64,000 bases of DNA from Myroides odoratus DSM 2801 (GCF_000243275.1 NZ_CM001437.1:1585100-1649099); one strand, 5' to 3'; positions 54,401 through 62,926 are shown, numbered from the stretch's first letter. Program-made: numbers and translations. The notes: generated from the letters alone by a model not told the origin.

Positions 54401-55120
54401 TGTGCTATACACTGGATGATGCAGCGCCAAAACCACGATTCTATTTTGGTTTTTATTGATTTCTCCTCTTAATTCATCAAAGAAATCTTCCCTTGTTTTG
54501 ATATCACAGTCCTCATTCATATTGGGTTGTTGATCCCAATTTTCCAAATACCATTGACTATCCACCACAATCAATACCGTTTCATCGTTGATTTTCAATC
54601 GCTCGAATCCACAAACCTTACGCGGTAACAGTGCTTTTTTATCTTCTAAATTAGCCGTCAAATACTTAGAGATATCTTTGATTCCCTCATATCCTTTTTT
54701 CCACTCGGCTTCCCCATTGATAAAAACGGTTTCCCCACTAAATTGCTTCGCCCAATCAACGGCAGTGCGCAACTGCCCATCTTCTTCGTTTTTGAGCTGT
54801 TTTTTTTGTATATTATCTCCTAACAAAACCAAGGTCGATTTTTTATCGGCCTGTTTAAATACTTGAGTCAACTGTCCTAAATGGGCTTGTTCTTCTTGCG
54901 ATTTCGCAGCTAACAAACCTCCTACAAAATAATAGGTATGCACAATTTTATCGCTGTTCTTGCGTTCTATCTCTGCAATCCGAGTCTTACTACTTCGCTG
55001 TTGAGGGCTTAAAGTTGCACACGAATACGAGAAGATCAAAAGAAGAAAATAAGCCACAGGCTTAATTTTTACACGCTTATCGGGATTTTGACTAAATAAT
55101 TTCATATTTTTAGACATCAA
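51398..55120 (-). CDS. Metallophosphoesterase-like / outer-membrane beta-barrel fusion
   Basis: 1240 residues. Lipobox FSYSCATL (C34), a calcineurin-like phosphoesterase domain (about 58-390), a middle region (400-880), and a C-terminal Omp85/surface-antigen-type barrel (about 900-1240, GGNTNLRGFRPERF, last residue Phe). Several phosphoesterase metal ligands seem lost: the usual GDAG reads VGGLL, GNHDW reads GEAEW (136-140), and GHEHN reads GHERN; GDN (101-103) and LHHPVYSTGNHGG remain. Probably non-catalytic or altered. A second ATG at 55105 is an alternative start. Only 12 bases separate it from the divergent HD gene. Confidence 0.8.
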   Translation of the reverse strand: MMSKNMKLFSQNPDKRVKIKPVAYFLLLIFSYSCATLSPQQRSSKTRIAEIERKNSDKIVHTYYFVGGLLAAKSQEEQAHLGQLTQVFKQADKKSTLVLLGDNIQKKQLKNEEDGQLRTAVDWAKQFSGETVFINGEAEWKKGYEGIKDISKYLTANLEDKKALLPRKVCGFERLKINDETVLIVVDSQWYLENWDQQPNMNEDCDIKTREDFFDELRGEINKNQNRIVVLALHHPVYSTGNHGGYFSLQDHLYPFEKKIPLPVLGSLINYTRAVSGINTQDLQSKKYNALNKRLQTMAQMYNNVVLVSGHERNMQYHEKEGVKQIVSGALGDLSPARAIEKGSFSAGQLGYAALEIGVDKSAVVRFYAFENGQHKPIWEQQIFQPEQEVISSFGAPTMEAKVTSVYPEKWTNKSGFYRFLWGDHYRSTYGQPILAPIGNLDSLKGGLKPLISGGGNQSLSLRLEDKNGTQYVMRGVRKSVSRFLQTAVFRDNYVMDSFDDTWAEGFIYDFYTTAHPYTPFIIGDLSSKVGIYHTNPELYYIPKQQALGAFNGKYGDELYMIEERPSEGHEEESFGNAAKIISTTDVIANLRKDEKYAIDEPMYLRARIFDMLIGDWDRHGDQWRWSEFKEGDKVIYRPVPRDRDQAFAKIDGALLSLIKKLPMLRHMQNYTTDFAHPRWINHTAFPLDQYLLKSTTEEDWVTQATSIVQDLDDESIEAIFAKLPKEVQGEDVEHIKYVLKERKKKIADFVPKYYRELRKYVMLSGTDKKDTFIVNRNQDGTVHLVQLRDKKSGQETVFEKTYDPKETKEIWIYGLNDEDTFLVQGSEKAKIKLRLIGGKNKDTFQIENSKKVVVYDYADKQNELTQVGEKTKHYFTNRYDLNNFNYEKLPLTVNMLLPNVGYNPEDGVKLGFLYSSKRSTFVQDPYAAKHTIKGFYSFNTKGVEAEYAGHFPNATNNWGFTLNAKATSPNFAVNYYGIGNETHYFDEEMGDEYKRVRIQSYAIAPGYKFQGKNGDSFEFNVEYKAMKVQEKANRFITSSPDLVDQKVFDFQQYGTIQATYDFQQYNNVANPTKGFAFHTTVGWRTNLEDSKQNFPFLDAKVSFAHYLERSERLILATNFTYQTRLNSNYDFYHGATIGGNTNLRGFRPERFTGKTSFVQTTDLRFNAGQFTAGFIPMSYGLYAGFDYGRVWTPEESSSKWHNAYGAGLWVNAIEQATLHCSYFYSKDGGRFVFGLGFGF

Positions 55121-55132
55121 AAGAGGGTTGCT

Positions 55133-56290
55133 ATGACTATTTTACAAAAAGTTGAAGAATATATCTTTCAACTATACAAAGATACATTATCACGACAATA
55201 TACCTACCATAATTTCCAACATACTACACGCGTAGTGAATGGTTTAGAGGAAATATTGAAAAATGTAGCTGTGAGTGAAAGAGACGCCTTAAATTTAAGG
55301 TATGCTGCTTGGTTTCACGATATTGGCTATACGAAATCTTGTACAGAACACGAAATAAATGGGGCAGTAATTGCTGAAACTTTTTTACAAGAACAAGGAA
55401 TCGAAGCCGAAGATATTCAAAGTATCAAAGCCTTAATTCTAGCTACCAAATTAGAACACACCCCAGCCAATCTTTTAGAATGTATCATTAAAGATGCGGA
55501 TTTCTCTCATCTAGCCGATAGTGATTACATTGAAATCAGTGATTTATTACTACAAGAAATGGCGTGTACTTGTAACCTAACCTGTTCTCAGGAGGAATGG
55601 AATCAACAGAATTTAAACTTTTTATTATATAAGCATCGTTTTTATACCGACTATGCGCGTCAATACTGGCAACCTAAAAAACAACAGAATATTTTTAGTA
55701 TCGCAGAACGTATTGAGAAAGACAAAAAGAAAAAGAAGAAAACAGAAAAGAAAGAACATTTTAGATCCATTGATACACTATTCCGCACCACCTTGCGCAA
55801 TCATACTCAGTTGAGTGCCATTGCCGATCGCAAGGCGAATATTTTACTTTCGGTCAATGCCATCATCATTTCGATTTGCTTGTCTACTTTAATTCCAAAG
55901 TTAGATAGCCCTTCTAATGCGCATTTAATCGGCCCTACATTTACCTTGGTTTTCTTTAGTGTAGCCACTATTATTTTTGCTATTATGTCCACAAGACCCA
56001 AAGTAACTACGGGTACTTTTTCACAAGAAGAGCTTGATAATCACACTGTAAACTTGCTGTTCTTTGGTTCTTTTCACAAAATGCCTTTAGATCAGTATTA
56101 CAAAACCTTGAGAGACCTCATCCGCAAAGAAGAAAATATTTATGAAGCGTTGACGACTGATTTATATTACCTCGGTAAAGTACTGAATAGAAAATACACT
56201 TTATTGCGCATTACCTATACCATCTTCACCGTAGGTATATTAGCTTCTGTAATTGCTTTCGTACTTGCTTTTAAAGGTATTGGTTTCTAA
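55133..56290 (+). CDS. HD domain / DUF5706 (Pycsar-effector-like) fusion protein
   Basis: 385 residues. An HD phosphohydrolase domain (1-~185) with the metal set H30, H62-D63 (FHDIGY) and D121 (KDADFSHL). A very Lys-rich linker (195-208) follows, then DUF5706, with ADRKANILLSVNAIIIS (231-247), two close TM helices (about 238-255, 266-286) and a third near the C-terminus. DUF5706 is the membrane domain of Pycsar effectors that respond to cyclic pyrimidine nucleotides in phage defence. No cyclase gene is nearby. The HD part may degrade a nucleotide signal. Confidence 0.88.
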   Translation: MTILQKVEEYIFQLYKDTLSRQYTYHNFQHTTRVVNGLEEILKNVAVSERDALNLRYAAWFHDIGYTKSCTEHEINGAVIAETFLQEQGIEAEDIQSIKALILATKLEHTPANLLECIIKDADFSHLADSDYIEISDLLLQEMACTCNLTCSQEEWNQQNLNFLLYKHRFYTDYARQYWQPKKQQNIFSIAERIEKDKKKKKKTEKKEHFRSIDTLFRTTLRNHTQLSAIADRKANILLSVNAIIISICLSTLIPKLDSPSNAHLIGPTFTLVFFSVATIIFAIMSTRPKVTTGTFSQEELDNHTVNLLFFGSFHKMPLDQYYKTLRDLIRKEENIYEALTTDLYYLGKVLNRKYTLLRITYTIFTVGILASVIAFVLAFKGIGF

Positions 56291-58637
56291 GGAAATTAAC
56301 CATGAGTTGTTGATAATCGAGATGCTCTAGATTGTAATCGAGATTCACTAAAACGCGAAGACCGATAAGACCTGCAACTCCTTGTAAGTCTTCCACTTCA
56401 AAAGCTTGAATCTCCGATTGCAAGAGTCCTACTTCTTGTAAATACTTGATATAGGCCATGTACTCATCGCGATCTGCATGAGAGGCAAATACAATAGCAA
56501 TACTCTTCGGTTGCACGATGCGTTCCTCTGAGTTTTGAATGACAGCTTTATCTAGTCGCTTTTTGATAATCTCATAGCGTGTATTATAAGATCCATCAAT
56601 ATCAAAGCGTTTTTCATCCATGCGGAACTGAATACTCAAGGAAGCGTCATACACTAAAATAAGGGACGTTGCATCCATTGGAATTTCGTCTTGAATATTG
56701 TTGCGGTAGTGAATACACATTTGCTCCGCCATCACTTGCAATTGCCACAATCTCAGATTCTGCAAATAGGTAATATCAAACGCGCGATCGGGACAAATTG
56801 AATCGCCAATATAAATATTGTGCTCTACCCCATCTGTTTTAAATCGCTCATAATAATGCGGATATACAACTTGAGCCTCCTTTTGTCGCTTATCTAAAAT
56901 ATCGGAATAGCATTTATTAATACGCCCTATTTGCTTGTCAAATACTTTTCGATAGCGGTAATACACATCCAATTCATAATCAACATAGCCGAAATACGCA
57001 TTCAATCGCTCTGTATTGAAAAGGTAGCTCTCCTTTTGTAACAAAGGGTGTATTTCTTCTCGAATATACGTTTGAATACGCTGTTCAAGCCCAGAATAAA
57101 AGTGATTCTTCACTTGTTTATTATAGGCCTTTAGCTTCAAACGGTGTTTTTCTAATAAAATATTTTCTACTTCTTTGGCGTAATCATCCAATAAGTAAAT
57201 CAATTGATCCAGCTGTGAACGCAAATCTTTTTGAATCGCCTCATTTCTCAATTGGCTAGATCCTTTGATATCAATCTCCCCGTATAACGGAAATACATCC
57301 GGAAATACAATCGGAGTTAAGATATAGTTTCGATCTGCTACACTATCAATATAGTTTTTCTGTGCCTCCTCTAAGAATTTCCAGTATACACTTGGGTGAA
57401 TCGTAGTATACTCGCGTTGAATAATCGCCTCAATGTGATTCAAGGCATCTGCCCTTACGCGTTCCATGGTTTCGGAGATGATTGGCATCAGCTCATTTAA
57501 TTTTTGTGCATTGACACTGTGTAAATCGCGTGGATTACTAGATACAATTTCCAACACCCCCTCAATACCTGTCGAGGTAATAATTGGGCTAAACAAACAG
57601 CTTCGAACCCCTTTTTCTAACAGGTTCAAACACATTTCACGGTGTTCATCGTTGTGTATTTCTTCTGCCACATCAGAAATACTAAAATATTGTTTTTGCA
57701 CCATCAAACGGCGGTATGCTTGTGCGGAAATTACAATTTGACTTTGATCTTCATTGAGCAAATAGCTATGCACAATCATGACATTTTTGAGCTCCATTTG
57801 CGTGGTTTTATCCCCTTGAAGCACCGTTAATCCAACTTTCAGATCAGGTAATTTAAAAATAGAGCTAAACAACTGATTGACAAAATCGCCTAAAGGTTTG
57901 CGTTGCAACTCGGTTTTCAAGAAACTTTCTTTCAATAGAGAAAGGGCATTTTCAAAAGTCACATCAACCAAACTCAATAATCCGAATCCTTTGAGGTTCC
58001 AGCTTTTTTGAGGAAAATAACGCTGCCATAGTTCAAAGTCGTCGTAATTGTCCTGCAACAATTCAATATCTTTCTGTGTTAGCATTACCGCATTTTCTCT
58101 TGGCACTAATTCGACAAAATCCGCATTATACAACACGCGATAATATCGAATAATCCCGCGTTTATCAGGTAATTCAATAAATAGCGGTTGTGTCAAATCA
58201 AAAGTCGCCTTGAAGTAGTAGTTCATGATGATACAACAACAAGCGATATAGTATTCATTTTGACTGAAGTTTCTAATTTCTCCGTTGTACTTCCCGCCTG
58301 CATCTTCGATAATCTGTTTGAATCGCCTCGTGTGATTAAACATAATATTTTGAAAGGGCATGGATACCGCTTTAATTTCATTATCTGATAAAGCGGAAGG
58401 AAAAATAACATCGAACAGCTCCTTTACTAATGCCTCCGTCCCATTCGAAGGAGATTCTTCAATGGCTTCAATATCGATGTGCAATTGCTTATTCGCTCGC
58501 GACAATAAATCTTCGTAATAGGCTTTTTTATAAGGATTTCCATCTTCTTTTGCGATAAAGTTTATCAATTCTTCTTTGATCTTATCAAAAGAAAATTCAA
58601 TATGGAAAGGGGTCAATTCAAAAGCTTTTAATCTCAT
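56271..58637 (-). CDS. GAF domain-containing protein
   Basis: 788 residues, soluble. A central GAF-like domain (about 270-400, with VSSNPRDLHS after GIEGVLEI) is preceded by a ~250-residue helical region and followed by a long charged, probably coiled-coil part and a C-terminal alpha/beta segment (PKSIAIVFASHADRDEYMAY). No kinase, cyclase or DNA-binding domain is recognised. GAF domains bind small ligands such as cyclic nucleotides, which is of interest next to the HD-DUF5706 gene. The two genes overlap by 20 bases at their 3' ends. Confidence 0.8.
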   Translation of the reverse strand: MRLKAFELTPFHIEFSFDKIKEELINFIAKEDGNPYKKAYYEDLLSRANKQLHIDIEAIEESPSNGTEALVKELFDVIFPSALSDNEIKAVSMPFQNIMFNHTRRFKQIIEDAGGKYNGEIRNFSQNEYYIACCCIIMNYYFKATFDLTQPLFIELPDKRGIIRYYRVLYNADFVELVPRENAVMLTQKDIELLQDNYDDFELWQRYFPQKSWNLKGFGLLSLVDVTFENALSLLKESFLKTELQRKPLGDFVNQLFSSIFKLPDLKVGLTVLQGDKTTQMELKNVMIVHSYLLNEDQSQIVISAQAYRRLMVQKQYFSISDVAEEIHNDEHREMCLNLLEKGVRSCLFSPIITSTGIEGVLEIVSSNPRDLHSVNAQKLNELMPIISETMERVRADALNHIEAIIQREYTTIHPSVYWKFLEEAQKNYIDSVADRNYILTPIVFPDVFPLYGEIDIKGSSQLRNEAIQKDLRSQLDQLIYLLDDYAKEVENILLEKHRLKLKAYNKQVKNHFYSGLEQRIQTYIREEIHPLLQKESYLFNTERLNAYFGYVDYELDVYYRYRKVFDKQIGRINKCYSDILDKRQKEAQVVYPHYYERFKTDGVEHNIYIGDSICPDRAFDITYLQNLRLWQLQVMAEQMCIHYRNNIQDEIPMDATSLILVYDASLSIQFRMDEKRFDIDGSYNTRYEIIKKRLDKAVIQNSEERIVQPKSIAIVFASHADRDEYMAYIKYLQEVGLLQSEIQAFEVEDLQGVAGLIGLRVLVNLDYNLEHLDYQQLMVNFLRNQYL

Positions 58638-58748
58638 GTCGTTTTTTGCTATAAAGGTTTAAAGATACGGAATCCTTGAGTTTTAATTCGTTTCTGATTA
58701 TAATTATCTTCGGTAAAAAGTTCTAAAAGACGAAAAAATAAAATATTG

Positions 58749-58756
58749 TACTTTTG
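58749..58756 (+). promoter_or_regulatory. Putative dus -7 box
   Basis: TACTTTTG fits TAnnTTTG and ends 21 bases before the ATG at 58778. No good -33 element. Confidence 0.45.
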
Positions 58757-58777
58757 CAGGAAATATCGAAAACGATT

Positions 58778-59770
58778 ATGATTAAAATTGGCAATATAGA
58801 ACTACCTGATCATCCGCTTCTTTTGGCTCCTATGGAAGATGTGAGTGATCCTCCTTTTCGCCGTTTGTGTAAAAAACACGGCGCGGATTTAATGTATTCA
58901 GAATTTATTTCCTCTGAGGGATTGATTCGAGATGCAATGAAAAGCAAGATGAAGTTGGATATTTTTGATTATGAACGTCCCGTTGGTATTCAGATTTTTG
59001 GTGGTGATGAAGAAGCCATGGCGATGTCTGCACGTATTGTGGAGACCGTTCGTCCTGATTTAGTAGATATCAACTTCGGATGTCCAGTAAAGAAAGTTGT
59101 TTCCAAAGGTGCTGGTGCGGGAGTATTAAAAGATATTGACTTGATGATTCGCTTGACCAAAGCTGTAGTCAATAGCACATCGTTGCCTGTTACGGTAAAA
59201 ACGCGCTTGGGATGGGATGAAGAGTCTATCAACATTGATGAAGTAGCTGAGCGTTTACAAGACGTTGGGGTACAAGCGTTGACGATTCATGCAAGAACAC
59301 GTGCACAGATGTATAAAGGGCATTCTGATTGGACACATATTGAGCGTATTAAAAATAATTCACGCATTAAAATTCCCATTTTTGGAAATGGAGATATTGA
59401 TAGCCCTCAAAAGGCTTTAGAATACAAAGAGAAGTTTGGCTTGGACGGTATGATGATAGGTCGTGCTGCGATTGGCTATCCTTGGATTTTTGACGAAATA
59501 AAGCATTATTTCCAAACGGGTGAACTACTCGCTCCTCCAACGATGAAAGATCGCTTAGAAGCGGCTAAAAACCATTTAATCTGGTCTATGGAATGGAAAG
59601 GAGAACGCTTAGGGATCGTAGAGATGCGTCGTCACTATACGAATTACTTTAAAGGAATCCACAGTTTTAAACCGCATCGCTTGAAATTGGTTACTACAGA
59701 TGATGTAACGGAGTTACTGAACTTGTTTGATCAAATCGCAGAGGAATACAAGGATTATGTGATTGAGTAG
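58778..59770 (+). CDS. dusB: tRNA-dihydrouridine synthase
   Basis: 330 residues from MIKIGNIEL at 58778; an in-frame TTG at 58754 falls in the -7 box. FMN TIM-barrel motifs LLLAPMEDVSDPPFR, INFGCPVKKVVSKGAGA (catalytic Cys), TIHARTRAQMYKG, GNGDID and GMMIGRAAIGYPWIF. Reduces uridines in the tRNA D-loop; closest to DusB by motif, but the subfamily call is tentative. Followed by repeats and a terminator. Confidence 0.93.
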   Translation: MIKIGNIELPDHPLLLAPMEDVSDPPFRRLCKKHGADLMYSEFISSEGLIRDAMKSKMKLDIFDYERPVGIQIFGGDEEAMAMSARIVETVRPDLVDINFGCPVKKVVSKGAGAGVLKDIDLMIRLTKAVVNSTSLPVTVKTRLGWDEESINIDEVAERLQDVGVQALTIHARTRAQMYKGHSDWTHIERIKNNSRIKIPIFGNGDIDSPQKALEYKEKFGLDGMMIGRAAIGYPWIFDEIKHYFQTGELLAPPTMKDRLEAAKNHLIWSMEWKGERLGIVEMRRHYTNYFKGIHSFKPHRLKLVTTDDVTELLNLFDQIAEEYKDYVIE

Positions 59771-59870
59771 GTTGTGAGTGAATGGTGAGATGATGAGAGG
59801 GTGAGGTGGTGAGAATAGTTATGGGTTATGAGATTAGGGTTATGGGTTAGGGATTACTATGAGTGAACGT
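59771..59870 (+). repeat. Degenerate GAGATGATGAG / TTATGGGTTAGGG repeats
   Basis: About 80 bases of short purine-rich repeats (GTGAGATGATGAGAGGGTGA, GTTATGAGATTAGGGTTATG). Their reverse complement has the same TCACCATCTCA and TAACCCATAACC words as the region at 60700-60880, so the two tracts are inverted with respect to each other around the YcaC-like gene. Confidence 0.65.
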
Positions 59871-59879
59871 TAAGAAAAT

Positions 59880-59907
59880 AAAAAAGACCTCTTTCGAGGT
59901 CTTTTTT
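59880..59907. terminator. Bidirectional terminator
   Basis: AAAAAAGACCTC-TTTC-GAGGTCTTTTTT between convergent dus and the YcaC-like gene. Confidence 0.85.
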
Positions 59908-59920
59908 ATTTTGCTTACGC

Positions 59921-60562
59921 TTATTTTTCTAAAGCTACTTCTTGTGCTTTTTGATAGCTTTCCATCAAGGCCTGATAATTAGGCATGACTAACGACAAAA
60001 TTTGTGCGTACTGATAAGCGATTGCTTGATCTTTATTCCATGTTTTTAAAACTTCGCTAATTACTGCAGCTGTTGTAATAGGAATTACTCCTGCCATTTG
60101 TAAGCGACTCATGGTAACTTGTGTAGATAAAGGGCTCATATCACCAGAGGCATCAATGACTGCGAATACTTCAAATCCTTCTGCTACAGCAGAAATAGCA
60201 GGAAAAGCCACACACACACTGGTCAATACCCCTGCGATAACTAACTTTTTCTTTCCTGTTGCTTTAACCGCATCAACAAATGCTTTTGTATCCCAAGCAT
60301 TTACCTCTCCTGTTCTTCCTACATATTGCGCATGCGGAACAAGGGCGTGGATTTCAGGCATTAAAGGTCCATTAGGTCCTTTTGGCTCTGATGCCGTTGT
60401 AATAACTGGAATGTTTTCCAAAGCTGCCGTTTTGGCTAATGCAATTACATTGTTTCTCAATGTTTGTACTTCAATGTCTTTTACTGTTTGAAATAAACCA
60501 CTTTGGTGATCAATCAATAAAAAAGCAACATCGTCAAAATTAATTCTTGTTCTACTATTCAT
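59921..60562 (-). CDS. YcaC-like isochorismatase-family hydrolase
   Basis: 213 residues from the Met at 60562 (MNSRTRINFDD). Cysteine-hydrolase fold: D18 in FLLIDHQSGLF, Lys in ATGKKKLVIAG, C117 in GVLTSVCVAF. Near full-length similarity by eye to E. coli YcaC (NNVIAL, KGPNGPLMPE, GEVNAWD segments). Substrate of YcaC itself is not settled. Longer frame to 60655 rejected as it crosses the -7 box TATTTTTG (60605-60598, minus). Confidence 0.9.
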   Translation of the reverse strand: MNSRTRINFDDVAFLLIDHQSGLFQTVKDIEVQTLRNNVIALAKTAALENIPVITTASEPKGPNGPLMPEIHALVPHAQYVGRTGEVNAWDTKAFVDAVKATGKKKLVIAGVLTSVCVAFPAISAVAEGFEVFAVIDASGDMSPLSTQVTMSRLQMAGVIPITTAAVISEVLKTWNKDQAIAYQYAQILSLVMPNYQALMESYQKAQEVALEK

Positions 60563-60655
60563 AACATTATTGGTATTAATTCTTATTATTTCTATAGCAA
60601 AAATACCTGGAAATCCACCAAAAACACTTAATGTAGAACAAGAAGCACTTTGCAT

Positions 60656-60686
60656 AAAAAAAGACCTCCAAGGAGGTCTTTTTTTT
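60656..60686 (-). terminator. Terminator downstream of mscS
   Basis: GACCTCC-AA-GGAGGTC flanked by A7 and T8; nearly the same GACCTC core as the terminator at 59880, so both ends of the YcaC-like gene carry related hairpins. Confidence 0.8.
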
Positions 60687-60699
60687 ATATTTCTAAAAG

Positions 60700-60880
60700 G
60701 TTACTCACCACTTCATCGTCTCACCATCTATCTCATGGGCTTATATTTGTTTTCGTATTCGATGAATCTACACTGCGTTCCGATTTCATCGTCTCACCAC
60801 CTCATCGTTTCACCATCTCATAACCTCACCATCTCATAACCTCACCATCTCATAACCCTTCACCCATAACCCTCTCCAAC
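60700..60880 (-). repeat. TCACCATCTCAT repeat tract with 16-bp tandem units
   Basis: Low-complexity CTCACC / CATCTCAT / CATAACC words throughout. The clearest part is a 16-base unit CTCACCATCTCATAAC at 60825-60840 and 60841-60856, with a copy differing in one base at 60809-60824. No coding potential. Inverted relative to the tract at 59771-59870. Confidence 0.75.
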
Positions 60881-60883
60881 AAC

Positions 60884-61711
60884 CTATTTCGTTTTATCCG
60901 AAACAATATGCAATTCTCTTTGTGGAAATGGTATTTCAATATTTGCTTGATCTAAAGCACCAATTACAACCTGTTGGATTTCATAAACTGTATTCCAATA
61001 ATCGGCTTTACCAATCCACATACGCACATTTAAGTCTACGGAGCTTTCACCCAAATTCGTAACGAAAACAATAGGTTCTGGCGTTTGTAATACGGCTTGA
61101 TGTTTAGCTAAAGCACCTAAGATAATCGTCTGTACTTCCTTAATATTATCCGAGTAATTAATTCCTACTATGAAATCATAACGTCTGGATGTAATCTCTG
61201 AATAATTGGTAATTACAGAGTTTGCCAAAGGTCCATTCGGACTGAAAATTTTCAATCCTGTTGCACTAGTTAATGTAGTATACAGTAAATCAATTCGCTC
61301 TACGGTTCCTTCCGTACCACTTGGATTGGAGATATAATCCCCTACCTTAAAAGGTTTGAATAATAACACCAGAACACCTCCAGCGAAATTCGACAAACTT
61401 CCTTGTAAAGCCAAACCAATCGCCAAACCAGCAGAAGCAAAAATAGTTGCAATACCCGCCACTTGGAATCCCATCGTTGCTGCTACAATAATCAATAAAA
61501 TGATATATAACGTAGCTTTTACCACACTTAATAAAAACCCTCTTAAGGATAATTCTACGTCTCTTTTCTCAAGGCGTCTGCGAATTAACTTTAAAACGAG
61601 TTTGACTAGATACGATCCTATCCCCAATATAACCAGCCCCAACAATATTTTGGGTACCGCTTGCCACATTGACTCTAGCATTTTTTCTAATCCTTGTAAT
61701 ACAATTTCCAT
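60884..61711 (-). CDS. Small-conductance mechanosensitive channel (MscS family)
   Basis: 275 residues. Three TM helices; the pore helix shows the Gly/Ala pattern GLAIGLALQGSLSNFAGGVL, followed by the beta domain FKVGDYISNPSGTEGTVERIDLLYT (core DYISNPSGTEGTVERI) and FSPNGPLANSVITNYS. Opens on membrane tension. Fifteen bases downstream of the C1 peptidase gene, so probably co-transcribed. Confidence 0.93.
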   Translation of the reverse strand: MEIVLQGLEKMLESMWQAVPKILLGLVILGIGSYLVKLVLKLIRRRLEKRDVELSLRGFLLSVVKATLYIILLIIVAATMGFQVAGIATIFASAGLAIGLALQGSLSNFAGGVLVLLFKPFKVGDYISNPSGTEGTVERIDLLYTTLTSATGLKIFSPNGPLANSVITNYSEITSRRYDFIVGINYSDNIKEVQTIILGALAKHQAVLQTPEPIVFVTNLGESSVDLNVRMWIGKADYWNTVYEIQQVVIGALDQANIEIPFPQRELHIVSDKTK

Positions 61712-61726
61712 AGCTTTCTTTTTTTT

Positions 61727-62926
61727 TTAGATTTTTAATTTCTTTTTCATGTCTTTAGATAAAGCATCTTTATGTACCATGAAATCTGTCGTTTTGTATT
61801 TTACATACTCTTTTGACATGTACATATAGCCTTGGTGGTCATTTGAAACTCCCCAAGAGTTTTTCACAATATAGAACTCGCGTCCTTGTTGATCTTTTGC
61901 AATTCCAACGATATGCATTCCATGATCATCTGTTGTAGAATAGTTGTCAAACGCTTCTTGACGCATTTCAGCAGTTACTGTACGCTCTGGTTTTGGTCCG
62001 TTGAAAATCTCTTTGCGCTCCTCTTCATTCATATCATCCCAATCTTTTTCAGGAACATAGGCAACACCATTTTTCCAGCTGAAATATTTCTCGCTTACGT
62101 CTCCACCCCAAGCAACAGTAAATCCATTGTTGATCGCTAAATCAATAATATCCGTCATTTCATTCACATGTACGTTGTACACTTGATCAAATGCCCAGTT
62201 ATCAGGTACCAATAACACAAATTTGTCATAGTATGGGTAGTTCATATCTGAACCAATTTCGATATAATCCTCTGGATTAATTCCTACTACTTCGCTTGCA
62301 AAGGTTTGCGGTGTATATTCTTTTCCTTCCCATTTGAATTTCGTCGGCGCCTCTCCTAAATACGCATCAATAACAGCAGTATAAGCTTTTTGCCAGTTTG
62401 GCGTTAATTTCCCATTTGGATTTGAAACCACTGCTTTTAACACACCTTCTTGGATGGCAGCCATTTCACCGAATTGGTTTTTCTTTGTTCCGTAGTTTAA
62501 TCCTGTATATACTTCTTGTGGTACAGCTCCATACATGCGATACATATTCATCACATCGTGAAACGCTCCACCATCTCCTAGGGTTACAGCACCTTGCATA
62601 CGCACGTACATTTTTCCTTTTTCAATATAAGCATTACGCGCAGAATAAATTTGTGAAAGCTCTACTGGGCGTTTTCCCATACGCATCATCTCTGATTCGA
62701 TGAAAGAATTGGCAGAATAACTCCAACATGTTCCTGAAGATCCTTGATTTTTAATTGATGTATTTTCAATATCTACGACTGGCTTAAACTGAAAAAGCTC
62801 CTTGCTTTTATCACTTGCGTTTAATTTTAATGCATTAACAAGATTGTCTTGTGCAACAGTAGTTGACGCTGTAATAACAGATAAAACTGCCGTCAACACC
62901 CATGATTGGATCGTTTTTTTATTCAT
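61727..62926 (-). CDS. C1 family cysteine peptidase (bleomycin-hydrolase-like), secreted
   Basis: 399 residues from the Met at 62926 (MNKKTIQSWVL), signal peptide ending TTVAQ; upstream codons to 63013 rejected. Papain-like triad: Cys in KNQGSSGTCWSYS (C67), His in DDHGMHIVGIA, Asn in YIVKNSWG. The layout matches PepC/bleomycin hydrolase-type aminopeptidases, but with an export signal as in many Bacteroidota. Peptide degradation in the periplasm is the likely role. Confidence 0.92.
   Translation of the reverse strand: MNKKTIQSWVLTAVLSVITASTTVAQDNLVNALKLNASDKSKELFQFKPVVDIENTSIKNQGSSGTCWSYSANSFIESEMMRMGKRPVELSQIYSARNAYIEKGKMYVRMQGAVTLGDGGAFHDVMNMYRMYGAVPQEVYTGLNYGTKKNQFGEMAAIQEGVLKAVVSNPNGKLTPNWQKAYTAVIDAYLGEAPTKFKWEGKEYTPQTFASEVVGINPEDYIEIGSDMNYPYYDKFVLLVPDNWAFDQVYNVHVNEMTDIIDLAINNGFTVAWGGDVSEKYFSWKNGVAYVPEKDWDDMNEEERKEIFNGPKPERTVTAEMRQEAFDNYSTTDDHGMHIVGIAKDQQGREFYIVKNSWGVSNDHQGYMYMSKEYVKYKTTDFMVHKDALSKDMKKKLKI

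Noticed and set aside
60809..60856. CRISPR array
   Set aside because: 16-base units are directly adjacent without spacers, and there are no cas genes.
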